Notes: a model not told the origin generated them from the sequence alone. DNA of 22,525 nucleotides from an uncultured Rikenellaceae bacterium (GCA_910588925.1 CAJURV010000031.1:1-22525), one strand, 5' to 3'; counted from the stretch's first letter, positions 7,947-16,943 are shown. Numbers and translations are program-made.

Positions 7947-10013
7947 ATGTACGTCGACGTAATACTCCCGCTACCGCTACGACAGCTTTTGAGCTACAGC
8001 GTGCCGCCCGATCTCGAAAAGACGGTGCGTGTGGGGTGTCGTGTGGCCGTTGAGTTGGGACCACGCAGGGTCTATGCCGCTTTGGTGACGGAGTGCCACG
8101 ATGGCGACGGCCCCGACGACCTGCGCCCCATAACGTCGGCTATAGACACGTCGCCCGTGGTGACACCGCGTCAGACGGAGCTATGGCGCTGGATGGCCGA
8201 CTACTACATGTGCAGCCTGGGCGAGGTGATGTTACACTTCCTGCCATCCACCATGAAGCTCGAGACATTCAAGGAGAATGCCGGCGACAGCTTCAGTCTC
8301 ACGCCGGGCAATATAGGGGCGAGACGCTTCCGCCAGCTACAGAAGCGTAGCGAAATGGAGGCCATAACAGGCACCCTGCCCACGCTCTCCGAGGCGCAGA
8401 GCGAAGCCATAGCACTCATACGCAAGGCTTTCGACGATGGGCGACCGGCTCTGCTGCACGGAGTATCGGGAGCCGGCAAAACGGAGATATACATGCACCT
8501 TATAGCCGACACTATAAGAAACGGGGGTAACGCCCTGCTCCTCATACCAGAACTTGCGCTATCCACACAACTTACCGAAAGGCTCTCCGCCCACTTCGGA
8601 AACACCATGACCGTCTACAACTCACGCACCACCCCGGCCTCGCGACAGGCTACCTACAGCCTGATTCTGCACGGGGAGGGAGGATCGCTTACGGTAGGCT
8701 CGCGTGCAGTGGTGGCTTTGCCGTTCGAGAAACTCGACCTCGTAGTGATAGACGAAGAACAGGATGCAGGCTACCGTCAGAGCGAGCCTGCCCCGCGATA
8801 CAACGCCCGCGACGCCGCCATGATGCTCGCCCGCATACACTGCGCCAAAGCGTTGCTCACAACGGCGACCCCGTCGGTGGAGAGCTACCACAACGCCTCT
8901 ACCGGCAAATACGCCCTCGTAACGCTCACAGAGCGATACAACGGCCTCGGCAACCCCAAAGTGACCGTAATAGACCGCCGCACCATAGCCTCACGTGAAA
9001 AACGCGAGAATGGATACAACGCCGACACCCGCTATCTGAGCACCTATCTGCTCCGCCGTCTGCAAGAGACCATAGCCTCCGGCGAACAGGCCATACTGTT
9101 TCAGAACAGGCGCGGCTACAGCTCACGTATGGAGTGCCTCGAATGCGGATACACGCCATTATGTCCCGACTGCAACGTAACGCTCACATACCACAAAGGC
9201 AAAGACCGGCTCGAATGTCACTACTGCGGCCATGCCGAAAAGGCCGTACGCAGATGCCCATCGTGCGGATCGCACAACATCACCACGGAGGGCATAGGCA
9301 CAGAGAACATAGAGGAGAAAATAGCCCGTTTCATACCCGAAGCGCGCGTGGTAAGGCTCGATGCCGACATAACCCGATCCAAACGCGAGCTCGGCGAGGT
9401 ATTGCGTAAAATATCCGCACACGAAGCCGACATAATAATAGGCACTCAGATGATAAGCAAAGGGTTCGACTTCGACAACATAGGGCTCGTGGGGGTGGTC
9501 AATGCCGACAATCTCTTGTGCTTTCCCGACTTCCGTGCATCGGAGCACACATTCCAGCTCCTTGTTCAGATAGCGGGACGCATGTGCAGGGGCGGATCGC
9601 GTGGAGAGCTGATAATACAGAGCTCGCACGACATAAGGCGCATAGTCGGCGACGTAATAAATTTCGACTATATCTCTATGTTCGACCGCGAGATAACCGA
9701 AAGACGCCGCTATATGTACCCGCCGTTCTTCCGTCTGATAGAGATAACCCTCAAACACCGCGACATAGCACGGGTCGAAAGCGCCGCACACGCATTGGCA
9801 AGAGAGTGCAGACGACTGTTCGGCAGCCGCGCGGGCGATGCGGCCATACCCATGATAGACCGCATAAGAGGCGACTACCTCCGGAGCGTCACCGTCAAAA
9901 TGGAGAAAGGAGCCGACCTCGCACGAGCTAAAGCGATGCTGCGCCGGTCTCTCGACGAACTATCCGCCGACGAGCTGAAAGGGGTGCGGGTAGTGATCAA
10001 TGCGGATTTGTAG
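7947..10013 (+). CDS. priA: replication restart helicase PriA, shortened and divergent
   Basis: PriA recognises stalled forks and reloads the replisome. The 688-residue protein has the 3'-end-binding domain at its N-terminus (MYVDVILPLPLRQLLSYSVP), Walker A HGVSGAGKTE (171-180), a DEAH-type motif that reads DEEQ (269-272), eight zinc-binding cysteines in CLECG/CPDC/CHYCG/CPSCG pairs, GTENIEEKIARFIPEA, GTQMISKGFDFDNIGLVGVVNAD, and motif VI QIAGRMCRGG. Three things are odd. The interval between the 3'BD (ending near residue 105) and the helicase Q-motif-like start (LSEAQSEAIALIRKAF, near 147) is only about 40 residues, so most of the winged-helix domain seems absent. The usual DEEH is DEEQ (GAC GAA GAA CAG). 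The usual QVAGRAGR is QIAGRMCR. Reading frame is intact and all core motifs remain, so an active enzyme is likely. Confidence 0.93.
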   Translation: MYVDVILPLPLRQLLSYSVPPDLEKTVRVGCRVAVELGPRRVYAALVTECHDGDGPDDLRPITSAIDTSPVVTPRQTELWRWMADYYMCSLGEVMLHFLPSTMKLETFKENAGDSFSLTPGNIGARRFRQLQKRSEMEAITGTLPTLSEAQSEAIALIRKAFDDGRPALLHGVSGAGKTEIYMHLIADTIRNGGNALLLIPELALSTQLTERLSAHFGNTMTVYNSRTTPASRQATYSLILHGEGGSLTVGSRAVVALPFEKLDLVVIDEEQDAGYRQSEPAPRYNARDAAMMLARIHCAKALLTTATPSVESYHNASTGKYALVTLTERYNGLGNPKVTVIDRRTIASREKRENGYNADTRYLSTYLLRRLQETIASGEQAILFQNRRGYSSRMECLECGYTPLCPDCNVTLTYHKGKDRLECHYCGHAEKAVRRCPSCGSHNITTEGIGTENIEEKIARFIPEARVVRLDADITRSKRELGEVLRKISAHEADIIIGTQMISKGFDFDNIGLVGVVNADNLLCFPDFRASEHTFQLLVQIAGRMCRGGSRGELIIQSSHDIRRIVGDVINFDYISMFDREITERRRYMYPPFFRLIEITLKHRDIARVESAAHALARECRRLFGSRAGDAAIPMIDRIRGDYLRSVTVKMEKGADLARAKAMLRRSLDELSADELKGVRVVINADL

Positions 10014-10065
10014 ATGACATAAAAAACACCACCACATAAGACATAACATAGATAAATACAATATA

Positions 10066-11151
10066 TTAACTTTCATTATTATTAATGACTTTCCAAAGAA
10101 AGTAATATGGATTTTCTTGAAGTTGATTTTTTTCCCTTAATACATCCATAATATTAGATGCTTCTTTAGAGATCACCTTTTCTAGAATAGAACAGCATGG
10201 ATCAAATCCTAAATATGAAAGAATATTTAAACCAACAGACCCTACAGCATATCCAAGTTTTCTTAATGAGCTCATATTCTTATTTTTTTCCAATATATTA
10301 TTTATTTTATTTAAGTTATCGTCTATTTTATTCTTTTGAATATATCTTATCTCATTAATAAAATCAAAAGTATCTACTTGTGATTTCACACTCTTCAATG
10401 AATTAACTAAATCATTTGAGAATTCTTTATATATATCATAATTATCCTCTTTAATTTTATTCATTGTCTCAATATCAATATTTTCTATAGTTGGGATATT
10501 TAGCAAAAACAATGATTGTAATTCATCTACTCCTAACCAATCATAGTTAACAGAATAACTAGTTTGAGCATTAAAAGATTTTGGGATACTAAACCCTTGT
10601 TTAATTAATTCCATTTCAATTTTAGACGACGGAATAAATGGAGCATATACTATTTGCCCAGTCTTTAGAAAATCTTTCCCTTGCCCCAATACCCATTGAT
10701 AGAAATCCTTTGGAAAAAAAGATAGAAATTTAGATGCAACGGGAACAACTAATCCATTATTAAGTTCAACTTGTGAAGACGTCCAATAACCTTGATTGCC
10801 TAAAGGAGGATGATTCATAACCGGAGGGATGTTATCATTATTAACTTTTTCTCCATTATCATATATATTTGAAACGGGAATATACGAAAATACATTATTG
10901 GAATCATCACGAATAATAGTATCTCTAACAATAATAGTATCTGCCAATAGGAATAATCTTTTTGAATAATTCTCAAGCGCGGTAAAAGAGTTAACATCTA
11001 CAATTAACTTTAACCCAGGCTCATCTTTGATAGCACTAGCTAATTTAAGATAATTAACCATATACCACTCATCAATAATACCATATTTAAATTCATCTTC
11101 ATCATGAAGATTTATCCATTCTATCAAATGTTCGTTTAATTCTTTAATCAT
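10066..11151 (-). CDS. AT-rich orphan protein of unknown function
   Basis: I do not recognise this 361-residue protein. It is rich in Asn, Ile, Lys, Asp and Ser, begins with MIKELNEHLIEWINLHDEDE, and has a middle section with PPLGNQGYW and YDWLGVDELQSLFLLNIP. A helical, charged stretch follows (about 225-290), then one short hydrophobic segment near residues 298-315 (LGYAVGSVGLNILSYLG) that might touch or cross a membrane. There is no signal peptide. GC is about 25-30% against about 55% in the adjoining priA, and its codons end in A/T, so recent transfer is likely. It is convergent with priA (52 bp apart) and alone; an intrinsic terminator upstream isolates it from the receptor gene. Solitary AT-rich genes in Bacteroidales backbones are often mobile cargo such as defence genes, but nothing in the sequence proves that. 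Confidence 0.8.
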   Translation of the reverse strand: MIKELNEHLIEWINLHDEDEFKYGIIDEWYMVNYLKLASAIKDEPGLKLIVDVNSFTALENYSKRLFLLADTIIVRDTIIRDDSNNVFSYIPVSNIYDNGEKVNNDNIPPVMNHPPLGNQGYWTSSQVELNNGLVVPVASKFLSFFPKDFYQWVLGQGKDFLKTGQIVYAPFIPSSKIEMELIKQGFSIPKSFNAQTSYSVNYDWLGVDELQSLFLLNIPTIENIDIETMNKIKEDNYDIYKEFSNDLVNSLKSVKSQVDTFDFINEIRYIQKNKIDDNLNKINNILEKNKNMSSLRKLGYAVGSVGLNILSYLGFDPCCSILEKVISKEASNIMDVLREKNQLQENPYYFLWKVINNNES

Positions 11152-11593
11152 TTTAACATTTTTTTAATTAATACTACACATTAAAAATACAAAATATAAC
11201 AATACAAATAAAATTTATATACAAATAATTATTATATTCGACCAAAAAAAGGGACCCTGCAGAGCCCCCAAAACAAGGAAAAAGTAAATAAAATATTATA
11301 TAGCCTTTTGTTATAGATCCATACTAATTAAAAAACAATTGTAATATCTTATCGTCCACATATATGGGACTCTATTGCTGTCACGAACACTTCAAGAAGT
11401 CCGTCTGCCAAGCGTAACGCTTCATATCCGAACTCATACTTAAAACGCACTACTCCATCTAAAGTTACAATCTGCCGGAATCTTTTACCTGCCATACCTT
11501 TTACGCCCTACTCAGGCTCCGGCCCGAACTTCGTATCGCCAAGATCTCATGGAAACAGTCGCACTACAATAAATATATGAAACATAACTCTCG
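11152..11593. other. intergenic stretch: AT-rich left half, normal-GC right half
   Basis: About 11152-11350 is as AT-rich as the orphan gene, while 11350-11593 returns to ordinary composition, so the foreign segment probably spans roughly 10020-11350. The nonamer TAAAAAACA occurs at both edges (10020-10028 and 11329-11337), which may be chance in A-rich DNA. A minus-strand terminator lies at 11244-11268. No exact TAnnTTTG box was found ahead of the orphan gene. I see no gene here. Confidence 0.5.
11244..11268 (-). terminator. intrinsic terminator on the minus strand
   Basis: Read on the minus strand, GGGGCTC and GGGTCCC form a 7-bp stem (five Watson-Crick and two G-T pairs) around a TGCA loop and are followed directly by seven T. 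It lies between the receptor gene (stop at 11594) and the orphan gene (start at 11151), so it would end receptor transcripts before the orphan gene. Confidence 0.65.
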
Positions 11594-14101
11594 TCAATTA
11601 AACCTCCCGGCATCCTCGGCGTTGCCCTTGACTACCTGCGCGGCGCTGAAGTTCTTACCTGCCTTGAAGTTGTATTTGAGCGTTACGCCGAAACGGCGTA
11701 TAGAGTTGCCCGCCAACTTGACATTCCGGGCATATGACGGTTCGTCTATCAATATATTCATTTTAGTGCTGACTATGTTCTTGACATCGAGTGACATTAT
11801 GAGCTTGCCGTCGAGGAAGTTCTTTTTTATGGCGCCGTCGAGATTGGCTACAGGTCTGTCCAGAACCATATTACCCTGCACGAAATTGCCTGTACATTGA
11901 CCGTTTAACTCCAGCGACCATTTTTTCGGTAACGAGAAGAGCGTAGTGACCTGCCCCGAATATAACAGCTTGCTACGCTTCACTCCCGACAAACTACTAC
12001 TGTTGGTACCGGTTGCAACATTCAAATTTATGTTCCACCACTTGAAAGGCATAAAAGGCAGATAGGCCGTGGCTAACAACATATCGGACTTGTCGATGTT
12101 CTCCATCTTGTAGAGTATTATATCCGGATTCTCTGTATCTGGCACGGCCACCTGACCGAACATATCTTTCTGGTGAACATAGTTTACCCCCAACGTATAT
12201 TTGCCGTCGAGCGTGAAGTTGAGTGCGAGATTCTCGGCATACGACGGAGACAGATAGGGATTGCCCACCGCATAGGTGACATTGTCGATAGGTGTACGTT
12301 TGGGGTTGAGTATGCCGAAACTCGGACGACTGATACTCCGGCGATAGTTAAGGGCCGCCATGTATTTGCCCTGTTTGTCCATAACGTAAGAGAACGACGC
12401 CGAGGGGAACAGGTCGGTGTAGTTGCGGTGATAACTCTCATTCTCATGCAATGAGCGGGGCCGTATGTCGGTGTTCTCCACGCGCAAACCGGCAGTGAGC
12501 GAAAAACGCCCCATACGTCCCGATGCGGTCGCATACCCGGCAGCGATACCCTCCTTGTAACGATAGTCGTCGCTGTAACGGATGTCGTAGTGCCAGCCTA
12601 TGTCGTCCGAGGAGGTGTAATAGCCGAAATCGCTCGACATGTCGGAGTAGGAATATTTGACCCCGTAGCCCAACGACCACTTGGAAGAGAGTGTGTGATT
12701 GACATCGGCCCGCACGGTATAGAAATCGTTAGAACGGTCGCTCGCATCACGGAGATAGTCGAACGTCTCCACTCCATCGAAACGGGTAGTGCTTACCGTA
12801 TGCGAACTCTCTGAACTTCTGGAGCGGTGCCAGTCGGCCACTACCAACACGTATGAGCCCAAAGTATCGAACGCGTTACGGTAATTGACAGACAGGTCGT
12901 AGGTACGTATCCTCCCGGCAGGAGAATCGCTGCGCATACCCATGTAACCCACCTTGTCGCCGTACGACTTGCCGTAGAAGCGTGAGTCAGATACCTCGTC
13001 GAAGCCATGTCCGTTGTAAAAGCCCATGTTATAATCGAGCCCTACGCTGTTACGCTTGTCGATGGTATAGACTCCGCGGAGGGAATAACTGAAGTTCTCG
13101 CCGAGCGATTCGCGGTTGTAGACGGTAGCTATGGTGTCGCCCTTGTCTTTATAATAGGAGTCCATTATATTATGTTCTATACCCCTCGAACGGTTATAGG
13201 TGAACCCTGTAGACATGGAGAACTTGCCGCGCATCATGTTGAACCACACCGACGGCATATAACGGGTGTCGAGAGAGTCGGCCCGCTCGTAAGACATCGA
13301 CAGACTGCCGAACATGCCGTCCGTCTTACGGTTACGCAGATTGATCTTCAGAACGGCACCGCCCACCGAAGCGTCGTAAGCGGCACCGGCCGAGCGAACC
13401 ACGTCTATGCTCTTCACGTCATCGGCATCTATGGTCTCCAAGTAACGTAGCAACTCCCCGGAAGTCATGGTGACGATACGGTCGTTAATCATCACCTGAA
13501 TACCGCCCTGACCGTTTATCTTGATATTGTCCTCGTTATCTATCCACAGACCGGGCACATAACGCAACGCCTCGCGGACGTTACGACCCTCCGTCAGCTT
13601 ACTGCCCGAGAGCATGAGAGAGTAACCGTCGGCACGATGCACTACGGTATTGCCGCGAACGACCACCTCGTCTACCTTCAACTCCTCCGGCTCCAACACT
13701 ATATCGCCCAGAGCAATATCGCCATCCGCCGCCACCTCTCTCGTCAATGTCTTATAACCTATATAAGAGACCTCCATGACATACGCCCCCTGCGCCAGCT
13801 CCACAGCGAAAACGCCGCCATCGCCGGTAACCACGCCAGAAACATAATTCCCGGCTTTATCGGTAAACACCACCGAGGCATACTCTATCGGCTCGCCGCC
13901 GGTGCTCTTTACAGAACCATTCAACACGAACACGAGCGGCTCGCCGATATCGCCGACCGCTTCATTACCGGTAACATTCGTTTCAATATTACAGCCGGCC
14001 TCCACATACGGATAGGCATACGACCCGGCAGATATGCCCGAAGCCGAAATATAACCCGGAAACATACAGACGGCTACCAACACAGATAAAATACGTTTCA
14101 T
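11594..14101 (-). CDS. outer-membrane TonB-dependent receptor-like beta-barrel protein
   Basis: This 835-residue protein begins with a signal peptide (MKRILSVLVAVCMFPGYISA). A carboxypeptidase-regulatory-like beta-sandwich follows (about 50-135; GEPIEYASVVFTD, VMEVSYIGYKTL), then a plug-like domain (about 140-260; NVREALRYVPGLWID, VMINDRIVTMTSGELLRYL, SIDVVRSAGAAYDASVGGAV). The rest is a long beta-barrel with alternating aromatic strands and repeated Asp/Tyr turns, ending in VTLKYNFKAGKNF. This is the outer-membrane beta-barrel group common in Bacteroidetes, distinct from SusC: there is no SusD-like partner and no glycan enzyme beside it. The imported ligand is unknown. A good promoter lies just upstream, so it is probably transcribed alone, with the terminator at 11244-11268. 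Confidence 0.9.
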   Translation of the reverse strand: MKRILSVLVAVCMFPGYISASGISAGSYAYPYVEAGCNIETNVTGNEAVGDIGEPLVFVLNGSVKSTGGEPIEYASVVFTDKAGNYVSGVVTGDGGVFAVELAQGAYVMEVSYIGYKTLTREVAADGDIALGDIVLEPEELKVDEVVVRGNTVVHRADGYSLMLSGSKLTEGRNVREALRYVPGLWIDNEDNIKINGQGGIQVMINDRIVTMTSGELLRYLETIDADDVKSIDVVRSAGAAYDASVGGAVLKINLRNRKTDGMFGSLSMSYERADSLDTRYMPSVWFNMMRGKFSMSTGFTYNRSRGIEHNIMDSYYKDKGDTIATVYNRESLGENFSYSLRGVYTIDKRNSVGLDYNMGFYNGHGFDEVSDSRFYGKSYGDKVGYMGMRSDSPAGRIRTYDLSVNYRNAFDTLGSYVLVVADWHRSRSSESSHTVSTTRFDGVETFDYLRDASDRSNDFYTVRADVNHTLSSKWSLGYGVKYSYSDMSSDFGYYTSSDDIGWHYDIRYSDDYRYKEGIAAGYATASGRMGRFSLTAGLRVENTDIRPRSLHENESYHRNYTDLFPSASFSYVMDKQGKYMAALNYRRSISRPSFGILNPKRTPIDNVTYAVGNPYLSPSYAENLALNFTLDGKYTLGVNYVHQKDMFGQVAVPDTENPDIILYKMENIDKSDMLLATAYLPFMPFKWWNINLNVATGTNSSSLSGVKRSKLLYSGQVTTLFSLPKKWSLELNGQCTGNFVQGNMVLDRPVANLDGAIKKNFLDGKLIMSLDVKNIVSTKMNILIDEPSYARNVKLAGNSIRRFGVTLKYNFKAGKNFSAAQVVKGNAEDAGRFN

Positions 14102-14125
14102 TTTCGCTTAGATTAATTAGATGCA

Positions 14126-14157
14126 CAAATGTACGCAAAAATATCTGTATTATGCAA
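14126..14157 (-). promoter_or_regulatory. promoter of the TonB-dependent receptor gene
   Basis: On the minus strand the -33 TTG (14155-14157) and -7 TACATTTG (14126-14133) are 21 nt apart, a good fit to the Bacteroidetes consensus. The predicted start of transcription leaves a short leader of roughly 15-20 nt before the ATG at 14101. Confidence 0.7.
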
Positions 14158-14707
14158 TACATAATAATAGTTTTTTTTTTGTAGCAAACTCTGCAAGATA
14201 GTATTTTTAATACAGAACATATTGTTTAACAGATGATTGGTATAAATATTTTTTTATATAAAAAGACTATTGCTGTCCGGCAAGGATTTTTCGATCCGAA
14301 CCAAACGATGGATGTAGGACTTTCCGCTTACCGTGCCGTAAGCGAAGTAAGAAAAATAGGTATTCTCGGCCTACCCGGCCTAAGCGTTAAACTATGAGAT
14401 CAAACACAAATTCCATTTGGTGCACCCTCCGCTACGCTTTGGGTTCGTACTTCGCAGTGGGCGAAAACTCCTCCACACTAAGGCACGCAATAAAGATTCG
14501 ATAGTTATAAGCGTTATTCGTTGAGTATAAATAAATTCAATCTCCATCCCGTACAGTGTAGTCCCCGCAGGCTCCGGCCATACAACGCCGGGCGTATTCA
14601 CAGAAAAAGTAACTACCCCTTGCGGCATACCTTTTCTTCAGGAATTGCATTCAACGCCCTCGCTATGCTCGGAACGAACTATGTGACAGACCTTTACATG
14701 AAGTAAC

Positions 14708-14760
14708 AAAAAAACGACCCGCCCCTCGGAACCTTACAGATGGTTTCCAAAGGGCGGGTC
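14708..14760 (-). terminator. intrinsic terminator of the M16 peptidase gene
   Basis: GACCCGCCC (14716-14724) pairs perfectly with GGGCGGGTC (14752-14760), with partial inner pairing GGAACC/GGTTTCC. On the minus strand the stem is followed by a run of seven T (14708-14714, after CG). It lies 22 bp past the stop codon at 14782. Confidence 0.85.
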
Positions 14761-14781
14761 ATATATGTAACCGCTAAGGAC

Positions 14782-16002
14782 TTATCTATAGACCAGACAA
14801 GAGAGCCCGTCCGAATCGAACACCCTCTGCGCCGCCATACATATATCCTCGGCGGATACGGCGTCCACACGTGCTTTCAGACTCTCGTAAGGTTCCACGT
14901 CGCCATATAGCAACATGCTCTTGCCGGCCGACAACATAACGCTCTCGGAGTTATCGGAGGCCACGGATATCTGTCCGAGCAATTGTCTCTTGGCTATGGC
15001 GAGCGCACGAGGCGACAGAGGCTCCTCTTTCATTCTCGCTATCTCCGTTTCGGCAAGCGATATGCACCGCTCCAGATTATCCCTGTCGCAACCGAAATAT
15101 ACCGTTGCCATACCGGTGTCGCAATAGGCGGTAAAGCCTGCCTCTACCGTGTAACACAGCCCGTTACGTTCACGCAAGGCAATATTCAGGCGACTTCCGG
15201 CACTTGGACCTCCCAATACATTTACCATGAGCGACACGGCGGTACGCTCGGGACTCATGGCCGAACATGCACGTCCACCTATGATGCAGTGGCTCTGATA
15301 TGTACCTTTCGACAACTCCCTGCATCCCGGGCTGTAAGAAGCCACCTGCGTACGCACATAATCGGAACGCCTCGCAGGGATAGCCCCGAACTTATCCTCG
15401 GCAACCTGACGGAAACGCGCCGACGATATATTACCCACTACAGAGAACACCATGCGGTCCGTTACATAGCGACTCTCTACGAAACGTCGGAAATCGACCG
15501 TACCGAAACGCGCTATGCTTTTGGGAGTACCCAATATGTTACGCCCCAACGAGCTGCCCTCGAACAACATATCCTCGAAATCGTCGTAAATAAGCTCCGA
15601 CGGGGTATCGCGGTAGGAGTTTATCTCGTCTACTATTACCCCGCGTTCTATCTCTATGTCGCGCTCGGCGAATTGCGAACCGAACGTCACATCGGCAATG
15701 AGATCGGCAGCCTTGGCGTAATCGCCCTTGAGCGACACGGCATGCACCACTGTCTCCTCCTTTGTGGTATAGGCGTTGAGCTCCCCGCCGACATTATCGA
15801 GCAACGAGTTGATGTGGTAAGCGCGCCTTTTAGCAGTACCCTTGAATAGCAGATGCTCTATGAAATGGGCCATGCCATGCTCGCGCAAAGCCTCGTCGCG
15901 TGTGCCGGCCCCTATGGTAAGACCGCAATAGAGCACAGGGCTTTTAACCCGCGCAAAGACACACCTTATACCGTTGTCGAGCTGAAAAAACTCGTATTCC
16001 AT
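14782..16002 (-). CDS. M16 family zinc metallopeptidase (processing-peptidase-like)
   Basis: This 406-residue protein belongs to the M16 (pitrilysin/insulinase/mitochondrial processing peptidase) family. The inverted zinc motif HxxEH is present in HGMAHFIEHLLFKG (H46, E49, H50), and the third ligand E126 (VIVDEINSYRDTPSE) follows after the usual spacing of about 75 residues. A second, non-catalytic half (about 200-406) carries the R/Y-type motif in ALRERNGLCYTV. The length is that of single-unit bacterial M16B proteins. There is no signal peptide, so it probably acts in the cytoplasm, although relatives may be periplasmic. Its physiological substrate is unknown. It is a single-gene unit with its own terminator; no exact TAnnTTTG box was found upstream. 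Confidence 0.94.
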   Translation of the reverse strand: MEYEFFQLDNGIRCVFARVKSPVLYCGLTIGAGTRDEALREHGMAHFIEHLLFKGTAKRRAYHINSLLDNVGGELNAYTTKEETVVHAVSLKGDYAKAADLIADVTFGSQFAERDIEIERGVIVDEINSYRDTPSELIYDDFEDMLFEGSSLGRNILGTPKSIARFGTVDFRRFVESRYVTDRMVFSVVGNISSARFRQVAEDKFGAIPARRSDYVRTQVASYSPGCRELSKGTYQSHCIIGGRACSAMSPERTAVSLMVNVLGGPSAGSRLNIALRERNGLCYTVEAGFTAYCDTGMATVYFGCDRDNLERCISLAETEIARMKEEPLSPRALAIAKRQLLGQISVASDNSESVMLSAGKSMLLYGDVEPYESLKARVDAVSAEDICMAAQRVFDSDGLSCLVYR

Positions 16003-16164
16003 AAAACAATCATGCTATATTTACACTAAACTTGCATTATACGCCGACTCCCGGAACATAATAGCCTTGCCTATATTTCCAATTTGCCACCTGTTCACTA
16101 ACATCAGCTCATAACCGTTGTACACTCGCCAATCTTCTTAAAAAGCCCCTGTCCACCGCACTTC

Positions 16165-16280
16165 GCACCTCGCGGCGGGCATAAAATCACCACAACGGAG
16201 GCACGCAATCGTATCAGCAATCTTATGAGCCTTTCCGCTTAGTTTGCATCGGCTTACTCTATATGCCCGCCGCAAGGTGC
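16165..16280. repeat. 18-bp inverted repeats around 80 bp
   Basis: The left arm GCACCTCGCGGCGGGCAT (16165-16182) and the reverse complement of 16263-16280 (GCACCTTGCGGCGGGCAT) match at 17 of 18 positions. The 80-bp interior has ordinary composition and no gene. It could fold as a large hairpin or be the remnant of a small repeat element. Confidence 0.6.
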
Positions 16281-16415
16281 AGAACACAGACCTTTCCCGC
16301 TTGGTCGTTTTCGAGCGAATACGAGTGGCATAAACACATTTCGTTTGGTTCGGTCTGAAGTACTAAGATCGTGAACTCCTTCCACAAGAAGCGGAGGCAC
16401 AGCCCATAAGATGAC

Positions 16416-16444
16416 AAAAAAGGGACCTTTTCCCAGTCCCTTTT
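16416..16444 (-). terminator. intrinsic terminator of the rpsF-rpsR-rplI operon
   Basis: AAAAGGGAC (16418-16426) pairs with GTCCCTTTT (16436-16444), a 9-bp stem with a 9-nt loop; on the minus strand it is followed by further T. It lies 26 bp beyond the rplI stop. Confidence 0.85.
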
Positions 16445-16469
16445 ATAATGAATAGTGAAGTATGCTAAA

Positions 16470-16943
16470 TTATTCGGCCGCAACCTCTGCAGTAGCGGGA
16501 GCCTCTTCGGCTACAACGGTAACCTTAACGGTACCTTTGATGTCGCGATAGACCTTAACCGACGCTTCGTAAGAACCGAGCTCCTTGATAGCGGGAACGT
16601 TCACGTTCTTTTTCTCCACCTCTACGCCTTTGGCTGCGATAGCCTCCGCTATCTGTGCGGCGGTAACCGAACCGAAGATCTTAGCGCCGTCGCTCACCTT
16701 AGCGGCGATAGTAAGCTCGATAGCCGATATCTTAGCGGCTTTAGCTTCGGCTTCCTGACGGATCTTAGCTTCCTTGTGCGCCTGTTGCTTGATGTTTTCT
16801 GCGAGCACCTTCTTAGCCGACTCGGTAGCCAATACGGCTTTACCCTGCGGGATAAGGAAGTTATTCGCATAACCGGGGCGGACGTTAACGATGTCGTTCT
16901 TGTTGCCCAGATTATCTATGTCCTGTTTGAGTATGATTTCCAT
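16470..16943 (-). CDS. rplI: 50S ribosomal protein L9
   Basis: L9 binds 23S rRNA at the base of the L1 stalk. The 157-residue protein shows the conserved N-terminal domain (MEIILKQDIDNLGNKNDIVNVRPGYANNFLIPQGKAVLA), the long connecting helix rich in Lys/Glu/Ala and the C-terminal RNA-binding domain (KIFGSVTAAQIAEAI). An Ala/Glu/Thr-rich tail of about ten residues extends beyond the usual end. It is the last gene of the three-gene ribosomal operon, 22 bp after rpsR. Unlike most genes here it prefers ATC over ATA for isoleucine, as expected for a highly expressed gene. Confidence 0.98.
   Translation of the reverse strand: MEIILKQDIDNLGNKNDIVNVRPGYANNFLIPQGKAVLATESAKKVLAENIKQQAHKEAKIRQEAEAKAAKISAIELTIAAKVSDGAKIFGSVTAAQIAEAIAAKGVEVEKKNVNVPAIKELGSYEASVKVYRDIKGTVKVTVVAEEAPATAEVAAE

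Larger units (their letters stand above)
14102..14781. other. 680-bp intergenic stretch
   Basis: It holds the receptor promoter (14126-14157), an AT-rich block to about 14260, a small hairpin CGCTTAC/GTAAGCG (14325-14331 and 14338-14344, no T-run), short motifs shared with other spacers (14320-14330, 14481-14491, 14656-14672) and the M16 peptidase terminator (14708-14760). Short open frames here are not supported as genes. Confidence 0.5.
16003..16469. other. 467-bp intergenic stretch with inverted repeat
   Basis: It holds the rplI terminator (16416-16444) and a pair of 18-bp inverted repeats at 16165-16182 and 16263-16280. Short motifs shared with the 14.3-14.7 kb spacer occur at 16199-16209 and 16231-16241. 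No gene is supported. Confidence 0.5.

Noticed and set aside
16259..16483. 74-residue minus-strand frame overlapping the rplI terminator
   Set aside because: It runs through the terminator hairpin and one arm of the inverted repeat and overlaps the end of rplI; no homology.
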